A stretch of DNA of 64,000 nt, taken from contig CACFBW010000001.1 in the NCBI GenBank assembly GCA_902564565.1, forward strand, positions 62,001-126,000. The letters are read 5' to 3'. A model generated the notes under the pieces. That model was not told the DNA's origin. It did no database searches and worked only from the letters and a program-made list of their open reading frames with translations. Positions 1 to 9,805 of this stretch are shown here, piece after piece. The position numbers and the translations under genes were made by a program. Position 1 is the stretch's first letter. Every line of letters begins with the position of its first letter. This stretch comes from an uncultured Pelagibacteraceae bacterium (GTDB taxonomy: Bacteria > Pseudomonadota > Alphaproteobacteria > Pelagibacterales > Pelagibacteraceae).

Positions 1-1
1 C

Positions 2-88
2 GTTTGGAAGTATAAAGGGGAAGCATTTGTAGGAGAGAAAAAAATGGCAGATGCTCAATGGTCAGCAACTATAGTAGACAGGAAATAA
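2..88 (+). CDS. fabZ: 3-hydroxyacyl-ACP dehydratase FabZ, C-terminal fragment (truncated by window start)
   Basis: Reading frame ends VWKYKGEAFVGEKKMADAQWSATIVDRK*, typical of alphaproteobacterial FabZ C-termini; lies next to lpx genes. Confidence 0.7.
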   Translation, partial: VWKYKGEAFVGEKKMADAQWSATIVDRK

Positions 89-143
89 TTAGCAATAAAT
101 CTTGATAAGCTTTTGTTGTTGGTTTTGATATTAAATATTATCA

Positions 144-1124
144 ATGACTAATCCATTTTTTTTAAACAAAGGCCCATTTGAAATTAATAAATTATTAAAA
201 TCAATAGGATTAATTAATATTCAAAAATTCAAAAGTACAAAAATCCACGATATCAAAGACCTAACATCATCTACCAAAAACGATATTACATTTTTTCATT
301 CAAAAAAATATGAAAATCAAGCATTAAATACAAAAGCTCTATTTTGCATAACTACGGAAAATCTTAAAAATTATTTGCCAAAAAAATGTAATAAAATAAT
401 TGTTGATAATGTTTTAATTGTTACCGCCAAAATAACAAAAACATTTTATCCAGACTCAGTAAATGATGATTTTGATACATCTGTGAAAAATATATCTAAA
501 ACTTCATACAAGAAAAAAGTAAAATTTGGAAAAAATGTTTTACTTGGAAAAAATGTTAAAATTGGAAAGAGTTGCTTAATTGGGCACAATTCAATAATTG
601 AAAAAAATGTTATAATTGGGAATAATTGTTCTATAGGTTCAAATGTAATTATTAGAAATACAATCATTAAAAATAATATCAGTATTTTAGATGGGTGTGT
701 AATTGGAAAAAAAGGTTTTGGTTTTTTCCCTAACAAAGAGAAAAATTATAAATATCCGCAAATTGGAGCTGTGATAATTAATGACAATTCAGAAATAGGT
801 TGTGGGTCAACCATTGATAGAGGTTCAATGTCAAATACAATAATTGGTAAAAATACATTTTTAGATAACCAAATTCACATAGCTCATAACGTAAAAATTG
901 GAGACAATTGCATTATTGCTGGACAAGTAGGTTTTGCTGGAAGTTCAACAATTGGAAATAATGTAATGATCGGTGGACAGGCTGGTATTTCAGGGCATTT
1001 AAAAATTGGAAACAATATTCAAATTGGAGGCGGTAGTGGAGTCATCAGAGATATTAAAGATAATACTAGGGTTATGGGTTATCCAGCTAAAGATTTAAAA
1101 AAATTTATTAAGGAAATGAATTAA
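144..1124 (+). CDS. lpxD: UDP-3-O-(3-hydroxyacyl)glucosamine N-acyltransferase LpxD
   Basis: LpxD-like N-terminal domain followed by hexapeptide repeats; GCGSTIDRGSMSNTIIGKNTFLDNQIHIAHN motif. Confidence 0.9.
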   Translation: MTNPFFLNKGPFEINKLLKSIGLINIQKFKSTKIHDIKDLTSSTKNDITFFHSKKYENQALNTKALFCITTENLKNYLPKKCNKIIVDNVLIVTAKITKTFYPDSVNDDFDTSVKNISKTSYKKKVKFGKNVLLGKNVKIGKSCLIGHNSIIEKNVIIGNNCSIGSNVIIRNTIIKNNISILDGCVIGKKGFGFFPNKEKNYKYPQIGAVIINDNSEIGCGSTIDRGSMSNTIIGKNTFLDNQIHIAHNVKIGDNCIIAGQVGFAGSSTIGNNVMIGGQAGISGHLKIGNNIQIGGGSGVIRDIKDNTRVMGYPAKDLKKFIKEMN

Positions 1125-1125
1125 A

Positions 1126-1908
1126 ATGATACACGAAACTGCAATTATAGATGCAAAGGCAAAAATTTCTAAATCAGCTAACATTGGTCCTTATACTATC
1201 ATAGGTCCAAATGTTCAAATTGATGAAGGAACGGTAATTCAATCACACGTAAATATATCTGGTTACACAAAGATTGGAAAAAATAACATAGTTTATTCTT
1301 TTGCATCTATTGGTAGCAATCCACAAGATTTAAAATACAAAGGTGAGAAAACTGAACTTGTGATTGGTGATAACAATGTAATAAGAGAGTATGTTACTGC
1401 AAATCCTGGAACATCTGGTGGAGGCGCTATTACAAAAATTGGTGATAAAAATTTACTAATGATTGGTGCTCACATTGCGCACGATTGTTTAATTGGTAAT
1501 AATGTTGTCATAGCTAACAATGCCGCCATAGCAGGCCACGCAGAAATTGGTGATGATGTAATTATAGGTGGTAATTGTGGTGTGCAACAATTTGCAAGGA
1601 TAGGAAAAATGGCAATGATTGGTGGTATGACTGGAGTTTCACGAGATGTAATTCCTTATGGTCTTTCATTTGGTAATAGAAATTATTTAGGTGGAATTAA
1701 TTTAATAGGCCTGAGAAGAAGAAATGTTTCAAATAAAGAAATTTTAACTTTAACTGAAGCATATAAAGAAATTTTTAAAACTGAACATTTGCATGATAAT
1801 TTGACCAAATTAAATGGTGACTTTAAAGATAATAACTATGTAAAAGAGGTAGTGGATTTTATTAACAAGGATAAAAAAAGACCAATTTGTACACCATTTA
1901 GTAAATAA
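1126..1908 (+). CDS. lpxA: acyl-ACP--UDP-N-acetylglucosamine O-acyltransferase
   Basis: Hexapeptide repeats; IGSNPQDLKYKGEKTELVIGDNNVIREYVTANPGT typical of LpxA. Confidence 0.95.
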   Translation: MIHETAIIDAKAKISKSANIGPYTIIGPNVQIDEGTVIQSHVNISGYTKIGKNNIVYSFASIGSNPQDLKYKGEKTELVIGDNNVIREYVTANPGTSGGGAITKIGDKNLLMIGAHIAHDCLIGNNVVIANNAAIAGHAEIGDDVIIGGNCGVQQFARIGKMAMIGGMTGVSRDVIPYGLSFGNRNYLGGINLIGLRRRNVSNKEILTLTEAYKEIFKTEHLHDNLTKLNGDFKDNNYVKEVVDFINKDKKRPICTPFSK

Positions 1909-1910
1909 CA

Positions 1911-2699
1911 ATGATAGGTTTATTCTTTGGAGATACTAAGTTTCCAAAATTAATATTAAAAAGTATTAAAAAAAAGAAAAAAAAATATTTCATTATCGAT
2001 TTATCGAAAAATAATATATTTAAAAAAGACACATATTCACATCGTATAAGCATAGGTCAATTTGGAAAAATATTAAAATTAATAAGAGACAAAAACTGCA
2101 AAAAAGTTATTTTTGCTGGAAAAATAAATAAACCTAAATTTTCTCAATTAAAATTAGATATGACTGGGATATATTATATTCCAAGAATAATTAAAGCAGC
2201 CAAAAAAGGAGATGCTGCAATTCTAAAAGATTTAATAAAAATTTTATCTTTAGAAAAAATAAAGGTCATAAGTTCTACATATTTTAATCCAGAACTTTCA
2301 TTAAAAAGAGGAAATTATTCAAAATTTAAGCCAAATAAATATGATTTAATTGATATTAAAAAAGGTATGAGAATTCTTCAAAACTCAAATTCATACGACC
2401 ATGTTCAGGCCGTTATTGTAAAAAACAATATTGCAGTAATTGAAACATCAAAAGGTACAAAAAAATTAATTCAATCAATTAGAAAAACAAAAATTAACAG
2501 TGGCGTTTTGATTAAATTTCCAAAAAAAAAACAAGATCTTAAAGTAGATCTTCCGACAATAGGACTAGATACATTTAAAGATTGCAAAAAGATAGGGCTT
2601 AACGGTGTAGTTTTAAAAAATAAGCAAAATATTTTTTTGGAAAAAAAAGAATGCATTAATTTTGCTAACGAAAATAAAATGTTTATCGCAGTAAAATGA
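1911..2699 (+). CDS. lpxI: UDP-2,3-diacylglucosamine pyrophosphatase LpxI family (DUF1009)
   Basis: Position between lpxA and lpxB; IGLFFGDTKFPKLILKS start and C-terminal domain consistent with LpxI. Confidence 0.8.
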   Translation: MIGLFFGDTKFPKLILKSIKKKKKKYFIIDLSKNNIFKKDTYSHRISIGQFGKILKLIRDKNCKKVIFAGKINKPKFSQLKLDMTGIYYIPRIIKAAKKGDAAILKDLIKILSLEKIKVISSTYFNPELSLKRGNYSKFKPNKYDLIDIKKGMRILQNSNSYDHVQAVIVKNNIAVIETSKGTKKLIQSIRKTKINSGVLIKFPKKKQDLKVDLPTIGLDTFKDCKKIGLNGVVLKNKQNIFLEKKECINFANENKMFIAVK

Positions 2700-3826
2700 A
2701 AAAGATATTTATATTAACTGGAGAAGCATCAGGTGACAAATTAGCTTCAACAGTAATTTCTAAACTTAAAAATTATAATAGTGAAATAGAGTACTTGTCT
2801 GTAGGTGGATCAAATTTAACAAACTTAGGAATAAAATCAATTTTCGATTTAAAAGAAATAACTTATATTGGATTTACAAGTGTTTTATTTAACATTTTTA
2901 AAATTAAAAATAAAATAAACAATACTGTAGAAGAAATTATAAAATTCAATCCTGATATATTATTTAGTGTTGATAGTCCAGATTTTACATTACGCGTTGC
3001 TGAAAAAGTAAAAAAAATAAAACCTAATGTTAAAACAATACATTATGTAGCTCCACAAGTGTGGATATGGAGGGAAAGTAGGGTAAAAAAGTTTAAACAA
3101 TTTGTTGATCATTTTTTGTTGCTATTTAATTTTGAAAAAAAATATTTTGATAATGAGAATATTGCTAATACTTTTGTTGGACATCCTTTATTAGAAAAAA
3201 ATAATTCAAAAGTTGATATTTCTAATATTTCCAAAGGTAAAAAAATTATATCTATATTTGCAGGCAGCAGATCTTCTGAAACAGATGTTCTTTTGCCAAT
3301 TTTGATAGATTTTATTAAATTAATGAATGAAAAATTTAAAGAATATATTTTTGCATTTCATGCAACTGATGAAAATAAAAATTTAATAAATGAGAAATTA
3401 AAAAATAATAATTTGAATAATGTAGAAATTATATCAGATAAAAATATTAAATCTCAAGTGTTACTGAATTCAATATTTGCAGTTTCTAAATCAGGGACTG
3501 TTTCATTAGAAATTTGTAATGCAAAAGTGCCTTCAATTATAATTTATAAAATAAACTTCATTAATTATTTGATTATGAAATCTTTAGTTAAAGTTAATTT
3601 TGCAAATATTATTAATATAATTAACAATAGAGAAGTTATCCCAGAACTTTTGCAAAATGAGTGTAATGCAAAAGAAATTTATAAATCAGTAGTTTATTTT
3701 TTAAAAAACCCTAATTTAGGAAAAATACAAGTTGATGATTGTATGAAAACTTTAGATCAAATAAGATCAAAAAGTTCTTCAAGCGATGAAGCAGCGAAAA
3801 TATTAAGCGAATATCTTGTTACTTAA
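2696..3826 (+). CDS. lpxB: lipid-A-disaccharide synthase
   Basis: FILTGEASGDKLAS and HYVAPQVWIWRESRVKKF motifs. Confidence 0.95.
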   Translation: MKKIFILTGEASGDKLASTVISKLKNYNSEIEYLSVGGSNLTNLGIKSIFDLKEITYIGFTSVLFNIFKIKNKINNTVEEIIKFNPDILFSVDSPDFTLRVAEKVKKIKPNVKTIHYVAPQVWIWRESRVKKFKQFVDHFLLLFNFEKKYFDNENIANTFVGHPLLEKNNSKVDISNISKGKKIISIFAGSRSSETDVLLPILIDFIKLMNEKFKEYIFAFHATDENKNLINEKLKNNNLNNVEIISDKNIKSQVLLNSIFAVSKSGTVSLEICNAKVPSIIIYKINFINYLIMKSLVKVNFANIINIINNREVIPELLQNECNAKEIYKSVVYFLKNPNLGKIQVDDCMKTLDQIRSKSSSSDEAAKILSEYLVT

Positions 3827-5203
3827 TCTTTTGATAACTTCTTCTTTACCCAGTGAAACAATTATATCATAAATTCCTGGACCAAATTTAGAACCAGTTA
3901 AAGCTATCCTGAGTGGTTGTCCAACACCTTTAAAATTTATATTATTTGATTTAATAAGTTCATTAATAATTGGTTCCAAAGTTTCTTTTTTAAGCTCATT
4001 TATTTTTGAAATTTTGCTAGTAAATTCTGATATTATTTTTTTAGCTGAATCATCAATTAATTTTAAATCACTATCATTAAATTTAACTATGTCTGACACT
4101 ATATATTTAGAATTGTTGTAAATATCTTCTAAAGTTTTTGCTTTATTTTTAAGAAATATTAGCGACTTTTTGATTTTATCTTCTTTATTTGATTCAATTT
4201 TTTCTTTGTAGTTGCTGCAGTATTCGTTTAACTGATTGTATAGATCAGTTTCATTCATGTTTTTAATATAGTGTTCATTCATTGATAAAATACGACTAAT
4301 ATCTAATTTTGATGGAGACTTGCCTATACCTTCTAAATTAAAGTGTTTGATACTTTCATCTAAAGTGAATATTTCTTTATCCTTGGAAGACCAGCCTAAT
4401 CTTAATAAATAATTTCTTAAAGCTTCAGGCATAATTCCAATTTTTGAGTAGTCATCTAAGGTTGATGCTTTGTCCCTTTTGGATAGTTTTTTTCCTTCTA
4501 TAGTGTGGATTAGCGGAATATGAGCAAAAGATGGAAGTTCCCATTTCATAGCTAAATATATTTGCATTTGTTTAAATGTATTAATTTTATGATCATCGCC
4601 TCGAATTATATGTGTTACTTTCATTTGATGGTCGTCTACGGATGCAGACAAATTATAAGTTGGTGTTCCATCGTTTCTTAAAATAACAAAATCTTCGATA
4701 GTATTGTTATCAATTTGCACATCTCCTTGTACCAAGTCTTTCAATGTGGTAGATCCATCAATCTTACTTTTAAATCTTATAACTGGATTTATATCCTTTG
4801 GAGCATCAGCTTCATTCATGTCTCTCCATTTTCTATTATAAATGTAAGGAATTTTTTTTTGTTTAGCTCTTTTTTTTTGTTCTTCTATTTCTTCATTTGA
4901 GCAATAGCATTTATAAGCATTTCCATTTTTTAATAATTCGTTTACAACATCTACATGGTTTTTTATTTTTGTAGACTGTATATATTCTTCACCATCGTAT
5001 TCTATACCTATCCATTTTAAAGACTTAATAATTTGTCGCTTGTATTCATCTTTAGATCTATCTTTATCTGTATCTTCGATTCTTAAATAAAAAGTTCCAC
5101 CTTTATTTTTAGAAAATAACCAATTAAACAATGCGGTTCTGACACCACCTATATGAAGAGGACCAGTTGGGGATGGAGCAAATCTTGTTGCTACTTTAAA
5201 CAT
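3803..5203 (-). CDS. gltX: glutamyl-tRNA synthetase
   Basis: RFAPSPTGPLHIGGVRTALFNWLF and KLSKRD class I motifs. Confidence 0.95.
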   Translation of the reverse strand: MFKVATRFAPSPTGPLHIGGVRTALFNWLFSKNKGGTFYLRIEDTDKDRSKDEYKRQIIKSLKWIGIEYDGEEYIQSTKIKNHVDVVNELLKNGNAYKCYCSNEEIEEQKKRAKQKKIPYIYNRKWRDMNEADAPKDINPVIRFKSKIDGSTTLKDLVQGDVQIDNNTIEDFVILRNDGTPTYNLSASVDDHQMKVTHIIRGDDHKINTFKQMQIYLAMKWELPSFAHIPLIHTIEGKKLSKRDKASTLDDYSKIGIMPEALRNYLLRLGWSSKDKEIFTLDESIKHFNLEGIGKSPSKLDISRILSMNEHYIKNMNETDLYNQLNEYCSNYKEKIESNKEDKIKKSLIFLKNKAKTLEDIYNNSKYIVSDIVKFNDSDLKLIDDSAKKIISEFTSKISKINELKKETLEPIINELIKSNNINFKGVGQPLRIALTGSKFGPGIYDIIVSLGKEEVIKRLSNKIFA

Positions 5204-5225
5204 TAGAAATGTTTAGACTATTTTA

Positions 5226-5906
5226 TTAGAAGTTTCTATATAAAGATACTAAAACACCTTGAACTTTTACTCTATCTGGACCAAAGATTTTAGTTTCATA
5301 GTTCCTATTAGCGCTTTCAAGCGCTATAGTTTTGCCTTTTCGTCTAATTCTTTTAAGCATTGCTTCATGATCATCAATCAAAGCAACTACAATTTTTCCA
5401 TTTTCAGCCGTATTAGATTTTTTTACAATAACTGTATCACCTTCATTTATACCAGCTTCTATCATTGAATCTCCTTGAACTTTTAAACCAAAATATTCAC
5501 CATTTTTTTCTAAATTACTCGGCAATGGAATTCTTGAAACTTCATTTTGAATAGCTTCAACAGGTGTTCCAGCTGCTATTTTTCCTAATACTGGTACTTC
5601 AGCAGCATCACCATTTTTAACATTTTCTTCATCTAAACCACCCTTAATAACACTAGGTGAAAAACTATTATATATATCATTCGCAGAAGCTGTTTCCGGT
5701 AGCTTTATAACTTCTAAAGCTCTTGCTTTATGAGCAAGCCTTCTAATAAAACCTCTCTCTTCTAAAGCGCTAATTAGTCTATGAATTCCAGATTTCGATC
5801 TTAAGTTTAAAGACTCTTTCATTTCCTCATATGAAGGCGACACACCAGAAGCTCTCAACTTCTTGTTGATAAATAAAAGCAGGTTTTTTTGTTTTTTAGT
5901 TAACAT
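5226..5906 (-). CDS. lexA: LexA SOS repressor
   Basis: N-terminal winged HTH ([45 protein letters not shown]), Ala-Gly cleavage site (KIAAGTP), catalytic GDSM and AMLKR. Confidence 0.95.
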   Translation of the reverse strand: MLTKKQKNLLLFINKKLRASGVSPSYEEMKESLNLRSKSGIHRLISALEERGFIRRLAHKARALEVIKLPETASANDIYNSFSPSVIKGGLDEENVKNGDAAEVPVLGKIAAGTPVEAIQNEVSRIPLPSNLEKNGEYFGLKVQGDSMIEAGINEGDTVIVKKSNTAENGKIVVALIDDHEAMLKRIRRKGKTIALESANRNYETKIFGPDRVKVQGVLVSLYRNF

Positions 5907-5929
5907 AGAACAAATATCGTACAGAATAT

Positions 5930-5944
5930 GTTCTACAAAAGTTC
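5930..5944. promoter_or_regulatory. Putative LexA/SOS box, GTTC-N7-GTTC (GTTCTACAAAAGTTC)
   Basis: Exact match to the alphaproteobacterial LexA operator, 24 bp upstream of the lexA start codon. Confidence 0.8.
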
Positions 5945-5993
5945 TTTTAGATTAACAATAGCTTAAAATTCAACAAAATTGCGGTTAATTTAG

Positions 5994-6785
5994 CTAAAGA
6001 ACGGAAAAAATTGAATTTTTATCTAAGTTCTTCAAAAGTGATTCACCAATTAAAAAAGTTTTTATGTTTGTATTTTTATTAATTTCTAAAAGTTCTTCTT
6101 TCGTTTTAATTCCACTTTCAGAAATTAATGGCCCACTATGATTTGTTAAAATATCGCTAAGTTCATAAGTTGTACTTATTTCTGTTTTAAGTGTTTTAAG
6201 GTCGCGATTGTTTATACCTATTAACGCTTCATTGAATCTAAGAGCTTTTTTTGCTTCTTCAGCAGTATGAACTTCTACAATTATTGACATTTTTAATTTA
6301 AGAGCTTCTTCATACAATTGGTCTGCTAAATTATCACTTATACCTGCAATAATAATTAAAACAGCATCAGCACCATAACTTTTTGCTAAATGAATTTGAA
6401 ATGGATCTATAAAAAAATCTTTACACAAGATTGGTAAATTTATTTTTTCCTTAATTTTATATATGTGTGTTAAATTACCAAAGAAAAAATCCTCTTCAGT
6501 TAAAACTGATAAGCAAGTAGCTTTGTTAGAGTTGTATATTTCAGCAATTTTTAAAGGGTCGTAATCTTTAATAATAATACCAGCAGAAGGACTAGCTTTT
6601 TTAATTTCAGCTATAATTGAAATTTTATCTAATTTAATATTGTTTTCTATTTTTTCTTTAAAATTAATAAATGAATTATTTTCAGTGATTTTATCTTTTA
6701 AAGAATCGATTGTAATATTTTTTTTTAAAATATTGATTTTAATGATTTTTTTTTCAATAATTCTTTTAAGTGTATTTTCAGCCAT
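5994..6785 (-). CDS. trpC: indole-3-glycerol phosphate synthase
   Basis: IIAEIKKASPSAG and ESGIKTKEEL motifs; trp cluster context. Confidence 0.95.
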   Translation of the reverse strand: MAENTLKRIIEKKIIKINILKKNITIDSLKDKITENNSFINFKEKIENNIKLDKISIIAEIKKASPSAGIIIKDYDPLKIAEIYNSNKATCLSVLTEEDFFFGNLTHIYKIKEKINLPILCKDFFIDPFQIHLAKSYGADAVLIIIAGISDNLADQLYEEALKLKMSIIVEVHTAEEAKKALRFNEALIGINNRDLKTLKTEISTTYELSDILTNHSGPLISESGIKTKEELLEINKNTNIKTFLIGESLLKNLDKNSIFSVL

Positions 6786-7770
6786 TTTGTATATTAGTTA
6801 AATGTTTAAAAGCATTTCCGTTTAAAATATGTTCTCTTGCATTTATATAAGCTTTATTAAAATTATCATGTTTTTCTGACACAATAAGACCTGCTGCAGC
6901 ATTTAAGCAAACAGCCTTTGAAAAATCATTATCTTTACCTGTGAAGATTTCGATTATTTTATTACCATTAAACTTTGCATCATCGCCTAATAAGTTTGAA
7001 AAATTTTCAGCATTAATATTCAACTCACTTGGATTAATTGTAATTTCTGACAATTGACCATTTTTTAATTGTATAATGTTAGTTTTAGCATAAGGTGAAA
7101 TTTCATCTAAACCATCTTCACTATTTACTATCCATGCAAATTTAATATTTAAATTCTTAAGTCCATTTGCAAAAGTTTTAAGTAATTTTTTGTCAAAAAC
7201 ACCAACAACTTGTCTTTCAACTAATGCAGGACTACTTAATGGACCAATCATGTTAAATATAGTTCTCTTACCTATTTTTTTTCTTGTAGGGCCAACATAT
7301 TTCATTGCACTATGATAATTTGGCGCAAACATAAAACCAAAATTATTTTTATTAATTTGATTTTCAACATCTTTAGGTTCTAAATTAATTTTTATATTTA
7401 AAGCCTCCAAAACATCTCCCGAACCACATTTTGATGAAACAGCTTTATTTCCATGTTTTGCAACTTTAATTCCCATACTTGCTAGTAACAAAGCTGAAGC
7501 TGTGGATATATTTAATGTATTTTTTCCATCACCACCAGTTCCACATGTATCTATACATTCTTTGACATTAACTCTTTTTGATTTCTCTCTTAACACATAT
7601 ACACCACCACCAATTTCATCAGAAACCTCTTCTTTTGCTGAAAGCAATGTAAGAAAATCATATATTTCTTGATCTGAAGCTTTACCATTCATTAAAATTT
7701 CGAATGCCTGCTTAGATTCCTCGAAAGTCAAATTTTCTTTATTTTTTAATTTGTTTAAAAAATTTTCCAT
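6778..7770 (-). CDS. trpD: anthranilate phosphoribosyltransferase
   Basis: DTCGTGGDGKNTLNIST and KHGNKAVSSKCGSGDVLEALN motifs. Confidence 0.97.
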   Translation of the reverse strand: MENFLNKLKNKENLTFEESKQAFEILMNGKASDQEIYDFLTLLSAKEEVSDEIGGGVYVLREKSKRVNVKECIDTCGTGGDGKNTLNISTASALLLASMGIKVAKHGNKAVSSKCGSGDVLEALNIKINLEPKDVENQINKNNFGFMFAPNYHSAMKYVGPTRKKIGKRTIFNMIGPLSSPALVERQVVGVFDKKLLKTFANGLKNLNIKFAWIVNSEDGLDEISPYAKTNIIQLKNGQLSEITINPSELNINAENFSNLLGDDAKFNGNKIIEIFTGKDNDFSKAVCLNAAAGLIVSEKHDNFNKAYINAREHILNGNAFKHLTNIQNG

Positions 7771-8342
7771 TATTTTTTATAATTTATAAAATTTCTTAAT
7801 ATTTTAATACCAATGGGTGTTTTAATGCTTTCAGGGTGAAATTGAACACCATGAATATTATATTTTTTGTGCTGAACACCCATAATTGTACCATCTTCTG
7901 TTTCTGCGGTTATCTCAAGATCTTTTGATAATGTTTTCTTATCTATTATTAAACTGTGGTATCTTGTTGCCTCAAACTTAGCTGGTAGATTTTTTAATAC
8001 ACCTATTTTTTTGGATTTAATTTTACTAGTTTTTCCATGCATAAGTTTTTTTGCTTGAATTATTTTTGAGCCAAAAACTTGTCCTATTATTTGATGTCCT
8101 AAACAAACTCCAAGGATAGGTATATTTTTATGTAAAGATTTAACAATATTAATACAATTACCTGCTTGATTGGGGTTACCAGGACCAGGGGATATAACAA
8201 TTTTTTGGTACTTCATTTTTATAATTTTTTTACTTGTAATTTTATCATTTCTTATAACATCAACTTTAGTTTTGAGTGATGATATGTAGTGATACAAATT
8301 AAAAGTAAAACTATCGTAATTATCTATTAATAAAATTTTCAT
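7770..8342 (-). CDS. trpG: anthranilate synthase component II (glutamine amidotransferase)
   Basis: IDNYDSFTFNLYHY, PGPGNP and GVCLGHQ motifs. Confidence 0.95.
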   Translation of the reverse strand: MKILLIDNYDSFTFNLYHYISSLKTKVDVIRNDKITSKKIIKMKYQKIVISPGPGNPNQAGNCINIVKSLHKNIPILGVCLGHQIIGQVFGSKIIQAKKLMHGKTSKIKSKKIGVLKNLPAKFEATRYHSLIIDKKTLSKDLEITAETEDGTIMGVQHKKYNIHGVQFHPESIKTPIGIKILRNFINYKK

Positions 8343-9805
8343 TATTTTAATGCGCTCAAAAGAGCTTTAGCTTTATTTATAGTTTCCGCATATTCTTTAA
8401 TAGGTTTGCTGTCAGCAACAATGCCAGCTCCAGCTTGTACATAGAATTTATTATTTTTAGCTAATGCGGTTCTTAAAGCAATACAAGTATCAAATTCACC
8501 GTTTGCAGAAAAATAACCAATTCCACCAGCATAAATTTTTCTTTTTGAAGATTCTAGTTCATCGATAATTTCCATAGCACGAATTTTTGGTGCACCAGAA
8601 ACAGTTCCAGCTGGGAAACCTGCTAATAAAGATTTAAATTTAGTATATTTATTATTAAATATACCAATAACATTAGAAACTATATGCATAACATGAGAGT
8701 ATTTTTCTATATTGAATCTCTCAGTGACTTTAACAGTATTAACTTTTGAAACTTTTCCAACGTCATTTCTGCCAAGGTCTAAAAGCATTAAATGTTCAGC
8801 TAATTCTTTTCGATCTTTAAGTAAGTCTTTCATATAAAATTTATCTTGTTTTTTACTTTTACCTCTGGGTCTTGTTCCAGCAATAGGTCTAATAGTAATT
8901 TTTTCATCTCTTAGTCTAACTAATATTTCTGGACTAGCACCGATTATTTGAAAATCGTGAAAATTAAAAAAATACATAAAAGGAGATGGGTTGCTAACTC
9001 TCAATTTTTTGTAAATGTTTAAAGGACTTTTTGTTAGTTTGGTTTCAAATCTTTGACTTAAAACTACTTGAAAAATATCACCAATTTTAATGTATTTTTT
9101 TGCTTTTTGAACCATATTGATAAATCTATTTTTAGAAGTATTAGATTTAACAATATTTTTTTTAATATTTTTTTTTATAAAATTTTCTCTTTTTGTTAAT
9201 TTAGACTGTTTGCTTAAATGTATTAATTCATTTTTAATCTCTTGATATTTTTTTTTATAATTTTCTATTTTTTCATCCTTAAAAACATTGATAATAAAAA
9301 AAATCTTCTTTTTAAAGTTGTCATGTATTATTAAAACTTTAGGTCTCATTAATCTTACATCTGGTAATTTTAAGTCATCTCTGCAGGTATTTGGAACTTT
9401 TTCTACATATCTTATTATATCGTAAGAAAAATAACCTGATAACAATGAACAAATAGGAGGTAAATTTTTTGGTGTTTTAAATTTGAAATTTTCAATCAAG
9501 CTTTCTAATATTTTTCTTGGTTCACCTCTTATATATTTTCTTTTATTAAATTTATTTATTTTATAAGATTTGTTATTATTAAATTCCCATATTTTGTCGG
9601 GCTTTTTTCCAAATATTGTATATCTTCCCTTGATAAATCCTTTTTCAACAGACTCAAAAACAAAGCTATTTTTTTCAATTAAAAAATTATTAATAAGATT
9701 TAATACTTCTTTATCTTTATTAATTTTTTTGGAAATAAATAAAATTTGATTTTGTTTTCGTTTATGATGAAACTTAAAATTTTTAAAGTTTCTGTTAATC
9801 ATCAT
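8342..9805 (-). CDS. trpE: anthranilate synthase component I
   Basis: Chorismate-binding motifs IRPIAGTRPRG, LLDLGRNDVGKVS, FPAGTVSGAPKIRAMEII. Confidence 0.95.
   Translation of the reverse strand: MMINRNFKNFKFHHKRKQNQILFISKKINKDKEVLNLINNFLIEKNSFVFESVEKGFIKGRYTIFGKKPDKIWEFNNNKSYKINKFNKRKYIRGEPRKILESLIENFKFKTPKNLPPICSLLSGYFSYDIIRYVEKVPNTCRDDLKLPDVRLMRPKVLIIHDNFKKKIFFIINVFKDEKIENYKKKYQEIKNELIHLSKQSKLTKRENFIKKNIKKNIVKSNTSKNRFINMVQKAKKYIKIGDIFQVVLSQRFETKLTKSPLNIYKKLRVSNPSPFMYFFNFHDFQIIGASPEILVRLRDEKITIRPIAGTRPRGKSKKQDKFYMKDLLKDRKELAEHLMLLDLGRNDVGKVSKVNTVKVTERFNIEKYSHVMHIVSNVIGIFNNKYTKFKSLLAGFPAGTVSGAPKIRAMEIIDELESSKRKIYAGGIGYFSANGEFDTCIALRTALAKNNKFYVQAGAGIVADSKPIKEYAETINKAKALLSALK

Noticed and set aside
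446-736. 96-aa antisense ORF in lpxD with FFPI repeats
   Set aside because: Mirror of the hexapeptide repeat; not an independent gene
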